Assembly: GCA_017447265.1 (NCBI GenBank)
Contig: JAFSOA010000007.1
Coordinates: forward strand, 62,001-126,000
DNA length: 64,000 bases
Direction: 5' to 3'
Origin: Bacteroidales bacterium
Lineage (GTDB): Bacteria > Bacteroidota > Bacteroidia > Bacteroidales > UBA932
The notes under the pieces are model-generated. The model saw nothing but the letters and a program-made list of their open reading frames with translations. It did not search any database and was not told where the DNA came from. Shown here piece after piece: positions 33,978 to 42,501 of this stretch. A program made the translations under genes and the position numbers. The first letter of the stretch is position 1; the number at the start of each line of letters is the position of its first letter.

Positions 33978-35410
33978 TGGGGAAGATAGGTTTTGACTTG
34001 GAAGGTATCGGCGATGAGGCGGCGCATCTGCCAACGGTCGGTCACCAGGCCGGCCGTCCGGGCCTGGAGCATGAGGTTGCCGATGGCGGTGGCTTCGGTC
34101 GGACCGGTCACCACCGGCATGCCGAGTGCGTCGGCGGTCCACTGGTTCAGTAGTTCATTGGCGCTGCCGCCGCCGATGATATGCAGTTTTTCGATCTTGA
34201 AAGGTGCAAAGTCTTGCAGCATATCCAGCACTTCTTTGTATCGATCGGCCAGGCTGTGATAAATACAACTGACGATTTGCGCATCGCGGTATAGCCACGG
34301 GCGGTTTTCGGATCGCGAGCATTTTTTCGCGAGCGGGACGGAAACCGGAGCGGCTGAAAGCGATGCGCTGATTTCCGCCACCATATCTTTCGGATTCGCG
34401 AAACGCGGGTCGTCGGGATTGATGCGGCCAGGGAAGGCTTCTTCGGCGCGCGCCATCTCCACGAGCTGCGCATAACCATAGTCGCGCCCCTCGGCCTTCC
34501 AGCGCTGTCGACACTGCTCCAGCAGCCACATGCCCGTAATGTTCTTCAGGAAACGCGTCGTGCCGTCGATGCCGCCCTCGTTGGTAAAATTGGCCTTGGC
34601 CGAGGCCTCGTCGATGATCGGCGCCGGCACTTCGATGCCTATCAGGCTCCAGGTGCCGCTGCTCAGGTAGGCGAAACGCTCGTCGGCAGCCGGCACGGCG
34701 GCGATGGCCGACGCGGTGTCGTGCCCCGCCACGGAAATGACCGGAATCCCTTGGTATTCCCCCACCTTCGTACCCGGCTGCACGATGGGCAGCAGCATGT
34801 CGGTGCGGATGCCCAGCTTCTCCAGCAGCGCGGTATTGAACTGGCGGCTGTTCTGGTCCATCATGCCCGAAGTGGAGGCGATGGTGTACTCGCATACCTT
34901 CTTGCCTGTCAGCAGGTAGGCCAGCAGGTCGGGTACAAAAAGCAGGCTCTGCGCATCGCGCAGCGGCGCAAAGCCTTCCTGCGTCTGCGCATAGAGCTGG
35001 AAGATGGAGTTGAAGTTCATGACCTGGATGCCGGTGGCGGCATACAGCTCTTCGCGCGGCACAGTCTGGAACACCTTTTCCGGAATGCCCTCCGTATACG
35101 GGTCGCGGTAGGCCCGCGGCAGGCCCAGCAGCGTGCCGTCTGCGGCTACGAAGCCAAAATCCACGCCCCATGTGTCGATGCCGATAGAGTCGGGCCGCAC
35201 GCCCCGGCCGGCCAGTTCCGCCAGGCATTTCTTGAAGTGCTCGCCAATGGCGACGATGTCCCAATAGTACTTGCCTTCCCGCTCGACAAGGGCGTTCGGG
35301 AAGCGGTACACCTCTTCCATGGAGAAGCGGCCCTCCGCAAACGTACCCAGCAGGGCCCGCCCGGAGGTCGCACCGCAGTCAAAAGCCAGAAAAGTATGCT
35401 TCTCTTTCAT
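33974..35410 (-). CDS. rhaB: Rhamnulokinase
   Basis: Phosphorylates L-rhamnulose at O-1. The 478-residue FGGY-family kinase shows the N-terminal phosphate-binding strand (FLAFDCGATSGRALLG), GIDTWGVDFGFV, SVAGHDTASAIAAVP and the C-terminal LHIIGGGSANELLNQWTADA (in part). Residues about 348-375 (APVSVPLAKKCSRSENRPWL) do not fit the usual enzyme, where I would expect a shorter linker before the helix IVSCIYHSLADRYKEVL. That stretch is encoded by a copy of the dispersed stem-loop element (34303-34346), so the gene has probably absorbed it in frame. The GH3 gene ends 1 nt before the start. Confidence 0.95.
   Translation of the reverse strand: MKEKHTFLAFDCGATSGRALLGTFAEGRFSMEEVYRFPNALVEREGKYYWDIVAIGEHFKKCLAELAGRGVRPDSIGIDTWGVDFGFVAADGTLLGLPRAYRDPYTEGIPEKVFQTVPREELYAATGIQVMNFNSIFQLYAQTQEGFAPLRDAQSLLFVPDLLAYLLTGKKVCEYTIASTSGMMDQNSRQFNTALLEKLGIRTDMLLPIVQPGTKVGEYQGIPVISVAGHDTASAIAAVPAADERFAYLSSGTWSLIGIEVPAPIIDEASAKANFTNEGGIDGTTRFLKNITGMWLLEQCRQRWKAEGRDYGYAQLVEMARAEEAFPGRINPDDPRFANPKDMVAEISASLSAAPVSVPLAKKCSRSENRPWLYRDAQIVSCIYHSLADRYKEVLDMLQDFAPFKIEKLHIIGGGSANELLNQWTADALGMPVVTGPTEATAIGNLMLQARTAGLVTDRWQMRRLIADTFQVKTYLPQ
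34303..34346 (-). repeat. Stem-loop element copy inside rhaB
   Basis: Read on the minus strand, GGTTTCCG, a 28-nt loop with CTCGCGAAAAAATG, and CGAAAACC form the same hairpin as the copies at 31.6 and 63.6 kb (one stem mismatch). It encodes about residues 355-369 of RhaB without breaking the frame. Confidence 0.7.
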
Positions 35411-35411
35411 A

Positions 35412-37517
35412 TCAGTACGAATAGGCGACCCGCTGCAGGGCCTTGTCGGCCGAACTGCCGCCGACCAGCAACTCCCACGCACCCTTCACGGGCACCATGT
35501 CACCGGCTTCGGGCGACCAGCCCAGGAAGGTTTCCGCCGTCAGCGGGAAGGAAACCGTGACGGTCGCACCCGCCGGGATATGGACCCGCCGGAAGCCGCG
35601 CAGGCTCTTCAGCGGCCCTTCCGCATCGGCGGGCTGCCGCACATACAACTGCACCACCTCATCGGCGTCGCAGGCACCGTCGTTCGTTACGGGAACTTCC
35701 AGCACGCTTCCGTTCACGCGGGGAGCACCATAGGCAAAGTGCGTATAGCTCAAGCCGTAGCCGAAGGGGAAGAGCGCTTCGCCCTTGAAATAGCGGTAGG
35801 TACGGCCTTGCATGTCGTAATTCTCATAGTCCGGCACCTGCTCGATCGAGCGGTAGAAAGTGACAGGCAGTTTGCCGGAAGGGACCACGTCTCCGAAGAG
35901 AAGTTCCGCCAGCGCCGTGCCTCCTTCCTCGCCCGGATACCAGGCCTGAACAATGGCGTCGCAGTGCTGCGTTTCGGGCACCAGGCCCATGGCGGAACCG
36001 GAGAAATTGACCAGGACCACCCGCTTGCCGGCCTGGTGCAGGGCGGCCAGCAGCTGCCGCTGCACGGCGGGCAATTCGATGTCGGTGCGGTCGCCGCCCC
36101 GGAAGCCGGGCAGGTCGACAGGCATCTCTTCGCCCTCCACCTTCGGCGAGATGCCGCCGGCGAAGACCACGATGTCGATGTCTTTCAGTTGCTTGAGCAC
36201 ACCGGCTATCTCTTGGGCCGACAGCGGCTCCCTGCGCACTAGCTCGCAACCCTGGAAGCTTACCAGGCCGGGGATACGCTCGCGCATGGCTTCTGCCAGC
36301 GTCACAGTCTGTTCCGGAATCGGATTGTAGTTGCCCCAGAGCATTTCCTTGTCGTCGGCATTGGGGCCGATCACCGCGATGCGGGCGCCCGGCACAAGGG
36401 GCAGGATCCCGTCCTTGTTCTGAAGCAGGACCATCGATTCCTGCGCCATCTGGCGGGCCAGGGCGCGGTGAGCAGGGCCTTCCACGATGTCGTCCGACAA
36501 GTCTGCCCATGCGGCATCATTGTCGTCCAGTTCGCCCAGGCGGATACGGGCGGCCAGGATACGGGTCAGCGCAGGTTCAAGCTCGGCTTCATCAAGCAGG
36601 CCGGCGGCGACGGTCTCGGGAATATGGCGGTACGATTCGCCGCAGTTGAAGTCGGTGCCGGCACGGACCGCTTCCGACACGGCCTGTGTCACATCTTCAC
36701 AGTAGCCGTGGCGTCCTTCCATGAAGAAGTCATGGATGGCCCAGCAGTCGGAAACCACCAGTCCCCGGAATTTCCACTCGCCCCGGAGCACCGTGTCGAT
36801 GAGGAAGCGGTTGGCGCCGCAAGGCACGCCGCGGAAGCGGTTGTAGGCAATCATCACTTCCTGCACCCCGGCCTTGGTCACCAGGTCCTTGAAGGCGGGG
36901 AGGTAGGTTTCGCGCAGGTCGCGGTCGCTCACTTCGGCATCGAAACTATGGCGGTTCCATTCCGGTCCGGAATGGACGGCGAAATGCTTGGCGCAGGCAT
37001 GCGTCTTCAGGACAGGCGCATCCAGCGGACCCTGCAGGCCCCGCACCACGGCCATGCCGAGCTGGCCGGTCAGGTAAGGATCTTCGCCATAGGTTTCCAT
37101 GCCGCGGCCCCAGCGCGGGTCACGGAAGATATTGATGTTGGGCGTCCAGAAGGTGATGCCTTCGTACCAGTCGGAGACACCGTCGGCCATGCCCTGGCGG
37201 TGTTTGACCCGTCCTTCGTCGCTCACGGCCGTAAAGACCTGCTCAACCAGCGGCTCGTCGAACGAAGCCGCCATGCCGATGGGCTGCGGGAAAGTGGTCG
37301 CCTTGCCGTTGCGCGCCACACCGTGCAGTGCTTCGTTCCACCAGTTGTAGGGACGGATGCCGAGGCGTTCCACCCCGCCGTCGTCGTGCCGCATCAGGGA
37401 GGCTTTTTCCTCGAGCGTCAATTGGGAAATCAGGCTTTGCGCCCGCTCTTCGGGCGTCGGATTGTGGGTGCATGCCGCCACGACAATGGCCAGCAGCAGG
37501 AGTTTCAGCTGTTTCAT
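35412..37517 (-). CDS. Glycoside hydrolase family 3, lipoprotein
   Basis: A 701-residue secreted beta-glycosidase (signal peptide, lipobox VVAAC with Cys16). Domains in order: GH3 TIM barrel with the expected nucleophile Asp257 in GLVVSDCWAI and substrate-site motifs NWWNEALHGVAR and KHFAVHSGPEWNRH; alpha/beta sandwich with ARIAVIGPNADDKEMLWGNY; C-terminal fibronectin-III-like domain. NWWNEALHGV and similar motifs are more common in beta-xylosidase or arabinosidase members than in strict beta-glucosidases. Placed 1 nt before rhaB, it may trim rhamnose-bearing glycosides and feed the pathway, or release the sugar partner. Confidence 0.92.
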   Translation of the reverse strand: MKQLKLLLLAIVVAACTHNPTPEERAQSLISQLTLEEKASLMRHDDGGVERLGIRPYNWWNEALHGVARNGKATTFPQPIGMAASFDEPLVEQVFTAVSDEGRVKHRQGMADGVSDWYEGITFWTPNINIFRDPRWGRGMETYGEDPYLTGQLGMAVVRGLQGPLDAPVLKTHACAKHFAVHSGPEWNRHSFDAEVSDRDLRETYLPAFKDLVTKAGVQEVMIAYNRFRGVPCGANRFLIDTVLRGEWKFRGLVVSDCWAIHDFFMEGRHGYCEDVTQAVSEAVRAGTDFNCGESYRHIPETVAAGLLDEAELEPALTRILAARIRLGELDDNDAAWADLSDDIVEGPAHRALARQMAQESMVLLQNKDGILPLVPGARIAVIGPNADDKEMLWGNYNPIPEQTVTLAEAMRERIPGLVSFQGCELVRREPLSAQEIAGVLKQLKDIDIVVFAGGISPKVEGEEMPVDLPGFRGGDRTDIELPAVQRQLLAALHQAGKRVVLVNFSGSAMGLVPETQHCDAIVQAWYPGEEGGTALAELLFGDVVPSGKLPVTFYRSIEQVPDYENYDMQGRTYRYFKGEALFPFGYGLSYTHFAYGAPRVNGSVLEVPVTNDGACDADEVVQLYVRQPADAEGPLKSLRGFRRVHIPAGATVTVSFPLTAETFLGWSPEAGDMVPVKGAWELLVGGSSADKALQRVAYSY

Positions 37518-37520
37518 ATC

Positions 37521-37550
37521 TCGGATTCGCTAGTCGGATTCACGAAGATA
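37521..37550. promoter_or_regulatory. Direct repeats in the GH3-rha / regulator divergent region
   Basis: TCGGATTCGC (37521-37530) and TCGGATTCAC (37534-37543) repeat with a 13-bp period next to CGAAGATA (37543-37550), a near-match to the minus-strand -7 element. Direct repeats at a start point are typical of AraC-type binding, but this is weak evidence. Confidence 0.35.
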
Positions 37551-37582
37551 CGAAAAATCCCGATTTTTATCTAAATTTGCAT

Positions 37583-38671
37583 ATGCCCTTTACGCCCATC
37601 TATCTGTACGGTCTGGCAGCGGCGGTCTATGTCACCACCTGCCTGATGGCGGCTGCGGTGCGCTGGTTCCACATGTGCAAGCCGTACAACCACAACCCGG
37701 AATACTACTATCCGAGCCGGCCCTATGTCGTGGCAGCGTGGATCAGTTCTCTGTTTCTGCTGCCCTATGTGCTGAACCCGGCCAGTGCGGATGCATGGTT
37801 CGTAGCGCGGCTCTATTTCCTGCCCGTGACAATCTATCACTTCTCGCTGCTGATCTTCTCGTTTTTCGGCAACGTGATGCAGTGGAAAAAATGGCAATGG
37901 CCTACCATCCTTTCAGGCGTGCCGGTGGTGGTGGCGCTGCTGGCCGCCGAGGTGGTCGCCATCCTGCCGGGCGACCAGCTGGGCGGAACCACCCTTTCGA
38001 ATTATATCGTATATATCCTGGGCCTGCTCATCACGGGCGTGTGCTTCGCTTCCCTCGCCATGGTGCGGATAGGGGCCGGACGCTACGACAACGACGAGTT
38101 CTCCAACCCCACCGATTTTCCTGTGACACAGGCACGGCGCTGGATCTCCATCATCCTGTTCAACACGGCGCTCTGTTGGGTGGGCGCACTCTTCGACAGT
38201 CCGGCGGTACTGGCGGTCATCCAGCTGCTGATCGCCGTCTCGTGCGTGGTCTTTGTGATCTCGGTGCTGCACCCCAACCGCAACCGTCCCGTGGAGGAAG
38301 CCAAGGAGGACGCAGCCGACCAGGAAGAAGAGCCCCGGACGCAGGGTTACCTGCGGTCCTTGTCGAAGCAGCGGCAGGCGGAAATCCTTGCCGCCGTGAT
38401 CACGGTGGTGGAAGAGCAGGAGGCCTATCTCGATCCGCATCTTACCCTGCAGGACGTCGCGGACCGCTGCGGCTACAACCGCACCTATATTTCCGGCCTG
38501 GTGAAAAGTGAACTGGGCGGCTTCTTCGCCTATGTGAACCGCCTCCGCATGACGCATGCCGAACGGCTCCTGGCGGAGAACCCGGGCATGCCGGTCAGGG
38601 AAGCGATCGACGCCTCCGGCTTCGGCTCCTCCACCTCCTATTATAAAATCAAGCACCAGCTGGGAAGCTAG
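37583..38671 (+). CDS. Multi-pass membrane protein with AraC-type DNA-binding domain (copy 2)
   Basis: A 362-residue paralogue of the 29708-30796 product. It has about seven membrane helices in the first 240 residues (YLYGLAAAVYVTTCLMAAAV, LFLLPYVLNPAS, LLIFSFFGNVMQWKKWQW), a Glu/Asp-rich linker, and a C-terminal AraC-type domain (YLDPHLTLQDVADRCGYNRT, YISGLVKSELGGFFAYVNRL, AIDASGFGSSTSYYKIKHQL). Shared landmarks are FSNPTDFP/YSNPDDFP and the FGxSxSYY-like end. It is divergent from the GH3-rha operon with only 65 bp between start codons, which suggests that it regulates that operon. Confidence 0.82.
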   Translation: MPFTPIYLYGLAAAVYVTTCLMAAAVRWFHMCKPYNHNPEYYYPSRPYVVAAWISSLFLLPYVLNPASADAWFVARLYFLPVTIYHFSLLIFSFFGNVMQWKKWQWPTILSGVPVVVALLAAEVVAILPGDQLGGTTLSNYIVYILGLLITGVCFASLAMVRIGAGRYDNDEFSNPTDFPVTQARRWISIILFNTALCWVGALFDSPAVLAVIQLLIAVSCVVFVISVLHPNRNRPVEEAKEDAADQEEEPRTQGYLRSLSKQRQAEILAAVITVVEEQEAYLDPHLTLQDVADRCGYNRTYISGLVKSELGGFFAYVNRLRMTHAERLLAENPGMPVREAIDASGFGSSTSYYKIKHQLGS

Positions 38672-38697
38672 CGCTTGTTCTGCCGGGCCCGGGGACC

Positions 38698-39348
38698 CTA
38701 TCCGATCTGTCCGTCGTGGATTTCGACCGTACGGTCGCTCATCGCGGCCAGTTCCTTGTCGTGCGTCACGATGACGATCGTGATACCGAAACGGTCGCGC
38801 AGTTCGAAAAAGAGTTTGTGCAGTTCGCCCTTGGTCTTGCTGTCGAGATTACCCGACGGTTCATCGGCAAACAGCACCTTGGGCTGGTTGACCAGCGCCC
38901 GGGCAATCGCCACGCGCTGCTGTTCGCCGCCGCTGAGCTGCGATGGCTTGTGTGAAAAACGCTCGCCCAGCCCGAGGAGCGTCAGCAGTTCTTCCGCCTT
39001 TTTCCGGGCCGCGGCGCGCGGCACCTGGGCGATCAGCGCCGGGATCATCACGTTCTCCACCGCCGTGAATTCCGGCAGCAGGTGGTGGAACTGGAACACG
39101 AAACCGATCTGCTGATTGCGGAAAGCGGCCAGCGCCTTGTCGGAAAGCGCGAAGATATCGGTGCCGTCGATAGTCACTGTTCCCGCGTCCGGGCGCGACA
39201 GTGAACCAAGGATCTGCAGCAGCGTGCTCTTGCCGGCACCCGAAGCGCCGACAATGCTCACCACCTCGGCAGGGGCGGCCGTAAAACAAATATCCTTCAG
39301 GACCCTGAGGGTCCCGAAGGATTTGTCGATATGAAGGGCCTGGATCAT
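38698..39348 (-). CDS. LolD-like ABC transporter ATPase
   Basis: A 216-residue ATPase with Walker [11 protein letters not shown]-loop [12 protein letters not shown] (the [10 protein letters not shown] segment is characteristic of LolD), signature LSGGEQQR, Walker [14 protein letters not shown] and H-loop VTHDKEL. LolD powers lipoprotein release to the outer membrane with LolC/E, which are not in this window. The start is 8 nt after the EF-G paralogue stop, so both are likely in one transcript. Confidence 0.88.
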   Translation of the reverse strand: MIQALHIDKSFGTLRVLKDICFTAAPAEVVSIVGASGAGKSTLLQILGSLSRPDAGTVTIDGTDIFALSDKALAAFRNQQIGFVFQFHHLLPEFTAVENVMIPALIAQVPRAAARKKAEELLTLLGLGERFSHKPSQLSGGEQQRVAIARALVNQPKVLFADEPSGNLDSKTKGELHKLFFELRDRFGITIVIVTHDKELAAMSDRTVEIHDGQIG

Positions 39349-39356
39349 CAGGAAGA

Positions 39357-41474
39357 CTAGTCTTCTTCCTGCTGTTCGGCCTCGTAAGCCTTGAGCAGCT
39401 TGTCCTGGACGTCGGCCGGCACCTGCTGGTATTCAATGAATTCCTGGGTGAACGTGGCACGACCGGAGGTCAGGGAGCTCAGGGTCGTCGAATACTTGTA
39501 GAGTTCTGCGAGCGGAACGCGGGCGCGGAGGATCTGGAAGCCCTTTTCAGAGTTCATGCCTTCGATCATGCCGCGGCGGTTCTGGATGTCGCTCATCACA
39601 TCGCCCATGCAGTCAGCCGGGACCATGACTTCCACCATGTAAATCGGCTCGAGGATCTTCGGGGCTGCGTTCTTGAAGGCCTCGCGGAAGGCGTTGCGGC
39701 CGGCGATGATGAACGCGATTTCCTTGGAGTCCACCGGGTGCATCTTACCGTCGTAGACGAAGACGCGGATGTCGCGGGCGTAGGAACCCGTGAGCGGGCC
39801 TTCCTCCAGGCGCTGCTGGATACCTTTCTTGATGGCGGGCATGAAGCTGGCGTCGATGGCACCACCGACCACGCAGTTGATGAATTCCCATTTACCGCCC
39901 CAAGGCAGCTCGAATTCCTCACGGCCCTTGATGTTGAGTTGGGTCTCCTTGCCGTCGATCTTGAATTTCGCGGTGGTGTCGACACCTTCCACGATCGGCT
40001 CGACCACGAGGTGCACCTCACCGAACTGGCCGGCGCCGCCGGACTGTTTCTTGTGACGGTACATGGCGTTGGCCACCTTGGTGATGGTCTCGCGGTACGG
40101 GATCTTCGGCGCGATGAACTCGACGTCGATCTTATAGTTGTTGTTGAGGTTCCACTTGAGGATGTTGATCTGCTGCTCGCCCATGCCGTTGATGATGGTC
40201 TGCTTCAGCTCGCGGGAGTACTCGACGCGGAGAGTCGGGTCTTCTGCACCGGCGCGGTTGAGGGCCTCGCCCAGCTTCTCCTCGTCTTTCTCGTCGGTGG
40301 CCTTGATGGCGCAGCGATACTTGAACGGCGGGAAGGTGATCGGGTCGACGACCTTGTCGTAGCCCGGTGCGTTGAGGGTCTGGTTGGTCTTGACAGCTTT
40401 CAGCTTCACGGTGCAACCCATGTCGCCGGCCACCAGCTCCGTCACTTTCTCTTTCTTCTTGCCGGCCACGGCGTAGAGCGTGGTGATGCGCTCTTTCGTC
40501 TCGCTGGCCATGTTGATCACATCCTGGCCTTCCGTGATCTTGCCCGACATTACCTTGAAGTAGGTGACATCGCCCAGGTGCTGCTCCAGCGCGGTCTTGT
40601 AGACGAACAGCGAGGTCTGGCCCTTGGCGTCCAGCTGGGGAGCCGGGCAGAACTCAGTGATGAATTCCATGAGGCGGCGGACACCCATGTCTTTCTTCGA
40701 GCAGATGCAGAACACCGGATAGCTTTCACCCTTGTCGAAACCGACGCGGAGTCCCTGGTGCATCTCTTCCTCGGAGAGCTCGCCCTCGTCGAAGTATTTC
40801 ATCATCAGTTCTTCATCGCCTTCAGCGGCCTTCTCCATCAGTTCGGCGCGCATATCTTCGGCTTTACCCTTGAACTCGGCCGGAATTTCGACTTCGTCGA
40901 AGTTGCCGTTCTCATCCTTGAACTTGTACATCTTCATCTTGAGGACGTCGACGATGCTGTCGAAGTTCACACCGGCGTTGACCGGGAACTGGATCACGAC
41001 CGGCTTGCCGCCGAAAGCCTGGTGCAGGCTGTCGAGGGTGTTGTCCCAGTTGGATTTCTCCGTGTCGAGCTGGTTGACCGCGATGATCACCGGTTTGTGG
41101 CAATCCTCGGCGTAACGGCCGTGGATCTCGGTGCCCACCTCAACGCCCTGACCGGCGTTGACCAGCATGACGGCCGATTCGCAGACATTGAGACCGAGAA
41201 CGGTTCCTTCCACGAAATCGTCAGCGCCCGGGGCGTCGATCACGTTGATCTTATGGTCTTTGAACTCAGCGTACAGCGGCGTGGAGTAGATGGAACGCTG
41301 GTAGAGCTGTTCAACTTCCGTGTTGTCGGAAACGGTGTTCTTGGCTTCAACGGTACCGCGGCGGTCAATCACTTTGCCTTCAAAAAGCATGGCTTCGGCC
41401 AAAGTGGTCTTGCCCGACCGCGTACCTCCCAGCAGGACGACGTTCCGGATCTGTTCAGTGGTGTAATTCTTCAT
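39357..41474 (-). CDS. Elongation factor G paralogue with altered G domain
   Basis: A 705-residue translation factor of EF-G shape with all five domains. The GTPase motifs deviate: G1 is GGTRSGKT (residues 16-23) in place of HxDAGKT, G3 is DAPGA (80-84), so the catalytic histidine of DTPGH is replaced by Ala84, and G4 is NQLD. Domain IV keeps [20 protein letters not shown] (in part). A Bacteroides EF-G paralogue lacking GTPase activity has been described as important under starvation and in gut colonisation, and this protein fits that group. The canonical fusA is not in the window. Confidence 0.9.
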   Translation of the reverse strand: MKNYTTEQIRNVVLLGGTRSGKTTLAEAMLFEGKVIDRRGTVEAKNTVSDNTEVEQLYQRSIYSTPLYAEFKDHKINVIDAPGADDFVEGTVLGLNVCESAVMLVNAGQGVEVGTEIHGRYAEDCHKPVIIAVNQLDTEKSNWDNTLDSLHQAFGGKPVVIQFPVNAGVNFDSIVDVLKMKMYKFKDENGNFDEVEIPAEFKGKAEDMRAELMEKAAEGDEELMMKYFDEGELSEEEMHQGLRVGFDKGESYPVFCICSKKDMGVRRLMEFITEFCPAPQLDAKGQTSLFVYKTALEQHLGDVTYFKVMSGKITEGQDVINMASETKERITTLYAVAGKKKEKVTELVAGDMGCTVKLKAVKTNQTLNAPGYDKVVDPITFPPFKYRCAIKATDEKDEEKLGEALNRAGAEDPTLRVEYSRELKQTIINGMGEQQINILKWNLNNNYKIDVEFIAPKIPYRETITKVANAMYRHKKQSGGAGQFGEVHLVVEPIVEGVDTTAKFKIDGKETQLNIKGREEFELPWGGKWEFINCVVGGAIDASFMPAIKKGIQQRLEEGPLTGSYARDIRVFVYDGKMHPVDSKEIAFIIAGRNAFREAFKNAAPKILEPIYMVEVMVPADCMGDVMSDIQNRRGMIEGMNSEKGFQILRARVPLAELYKYSTTLSSLTSGRATFTQEFIEYQQVPADVQDKLLKAYEAEQQEED

Positions 41475-41520
41475 ATTGATATAAACGTTTATATATATTT
41501 GTTTTCAGCGGAATAGCCCA

Positions 41521-41551
41521 CAAAGTTATGGATTCTTTTCCATTAAAACAA
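41521..41551 (-). promoter_or_regulatory. Promoter of the EF-G paralogue gene
   Basis: On the minus strand, TTGT (41551-41548) and TAACTTTG (41528-41521) are 19 bp apart. The start would be near 41514, with a leader of about 40 nt that is A/T-rich. Confidence 0.5.
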
Positions 41552-41557
41552 TACGTT

Positions 41558-42466
41558 TCAGTGAGTTTCTCCCGACATCATCGCTTCCGCGGCTGCGCGC
41601 ATGGCATCGTAGATCGGGCCGTCGGCCAGCGCGGCGGGCGTACCTTCGTCGCCGCCTTCGCGGACGCTCTGGACGAGGGGGATCTGACCCAGGAGCGGAA
41701 GGCCGTACTTGTCGGCCATCATCATGCCGCCGTCGCGTCCGAAGATGTAGTAGCGGTTGTCGGGCAGTTCGGCGGGCGTGAACCAGGACATGTTTTCGAT
41801 GAGGCCCAGGATGGGCTTTTCGACCTGCGGATGCCGGAACATGTTGACGCTCTTCTCCACGTCGGCCAGCGCCACGGCCTGGGGCGTGGTGACGATGACG
41901 GCGCCGCTGAGCGGAATGTCGTGCACCAGCGAGATGTGGATGTCGCCGGTTCCCGGCGGCAGGTCGATCAGCAGGTAGTCGAGCTTGCCCCATTTCACCT
42001 GCAGGAGCATCTGCTTGAGGGCGTTGCAAGCCATGGGACCGCGCCAGATGAGGGCCTGTTCCGGCCGGGCGAAATAGCCGATGCTCATCCATTTCACGCC
42101 GTATTTCTCGATGGGGACGATGATTTCCTTGCAGCTGTCGTCGATCTCGGCGTCGATGGGCAGGGGCTGCCCCATCCCGTCGTAGACTTCCACTTCGGGG
42201 ATGGCGCCTTCGGTGCCGGTCATCTTGGGAATCGAGGGTCCGTAGACGTCGGCGTCGGCCAGGCCCACCTTGTAGCCCATGCGGGCCAGGGTGACGGCGA
42301 GGTTGACGGAAACGGTGGATTTGCCCACGCCGCCCTTGCCGGAGGCGATGGCGATGATGTGTTCCACGTCGGTGAGCTGTTCCATGCCGAGTTCAAGCGG
42401 CCGCTTCTTGGGCTGGGGCTTCGGCGGGTTGGGGTTATAGGGGCCTTTGATGTCGTAGGGATTCAT
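41558..42466 (-). CDS. Mrp/ApbC-type iron-sulfur cluster carrier ATPase, short form
   Basis: A 302-residue P-loop ATPase that carries Fe-S clusters to target proteins. The deviant Walker A is SGKGGVGKST (residues 42-51); LADADVYGPSIPKMTG and LLIDLPPGTGDIHISL are diagnostic. Most bacterial Mrp proteins carry an N-terminal DUF59 domain of about 90 residues; here only a proline-rich lead (NPNPPKPQPKKRP) precedes the ATPase. A DUF59 domain is found fused to SufE at 58.4 kb. The stop region is followed by the EF-G promoter. Confidence 0.92.
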   Translation of the reverse strand: MNPYDIKGPYNPNPPKPQPKKRPLELGMEQLTDVEHIIAIASGKGGVGKSTVSVNLAVTLARMGYKVGLADADVYGPSIPKMTGTEGAIPEVEVYDGMGQPLPIDAEIDDSCKEIIVPIEKYGVKWMSIGYFARPEQALIWRGPMACNALKQMLLQVKWGKLDYLLIDLPPGTGDIHISLVHDIPLSGAVIVTTPQAVALADVEKSVNMFRHPQVEKPILGLIENMSWFTPAELPDNRYYIFGRDGGMMMADKYGLPLLGQIPLVQSVREGGDEGTPAALADGPIYDAMRAAAEAMMSGETH

Positions 42467-42501
42467 ATTTTTAAGTAATTTTGTAGGATCGTGTTTCGCT
42501 T

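Noticed and set aside
32727..34142. Longer N-terminus for rhamnose isomerase, extending into rhaB
   Set aside because: The extra 55 residues are arginine/histidine-rich and overlap rhaB; family length and the ATGA overlap support the start at 33977.
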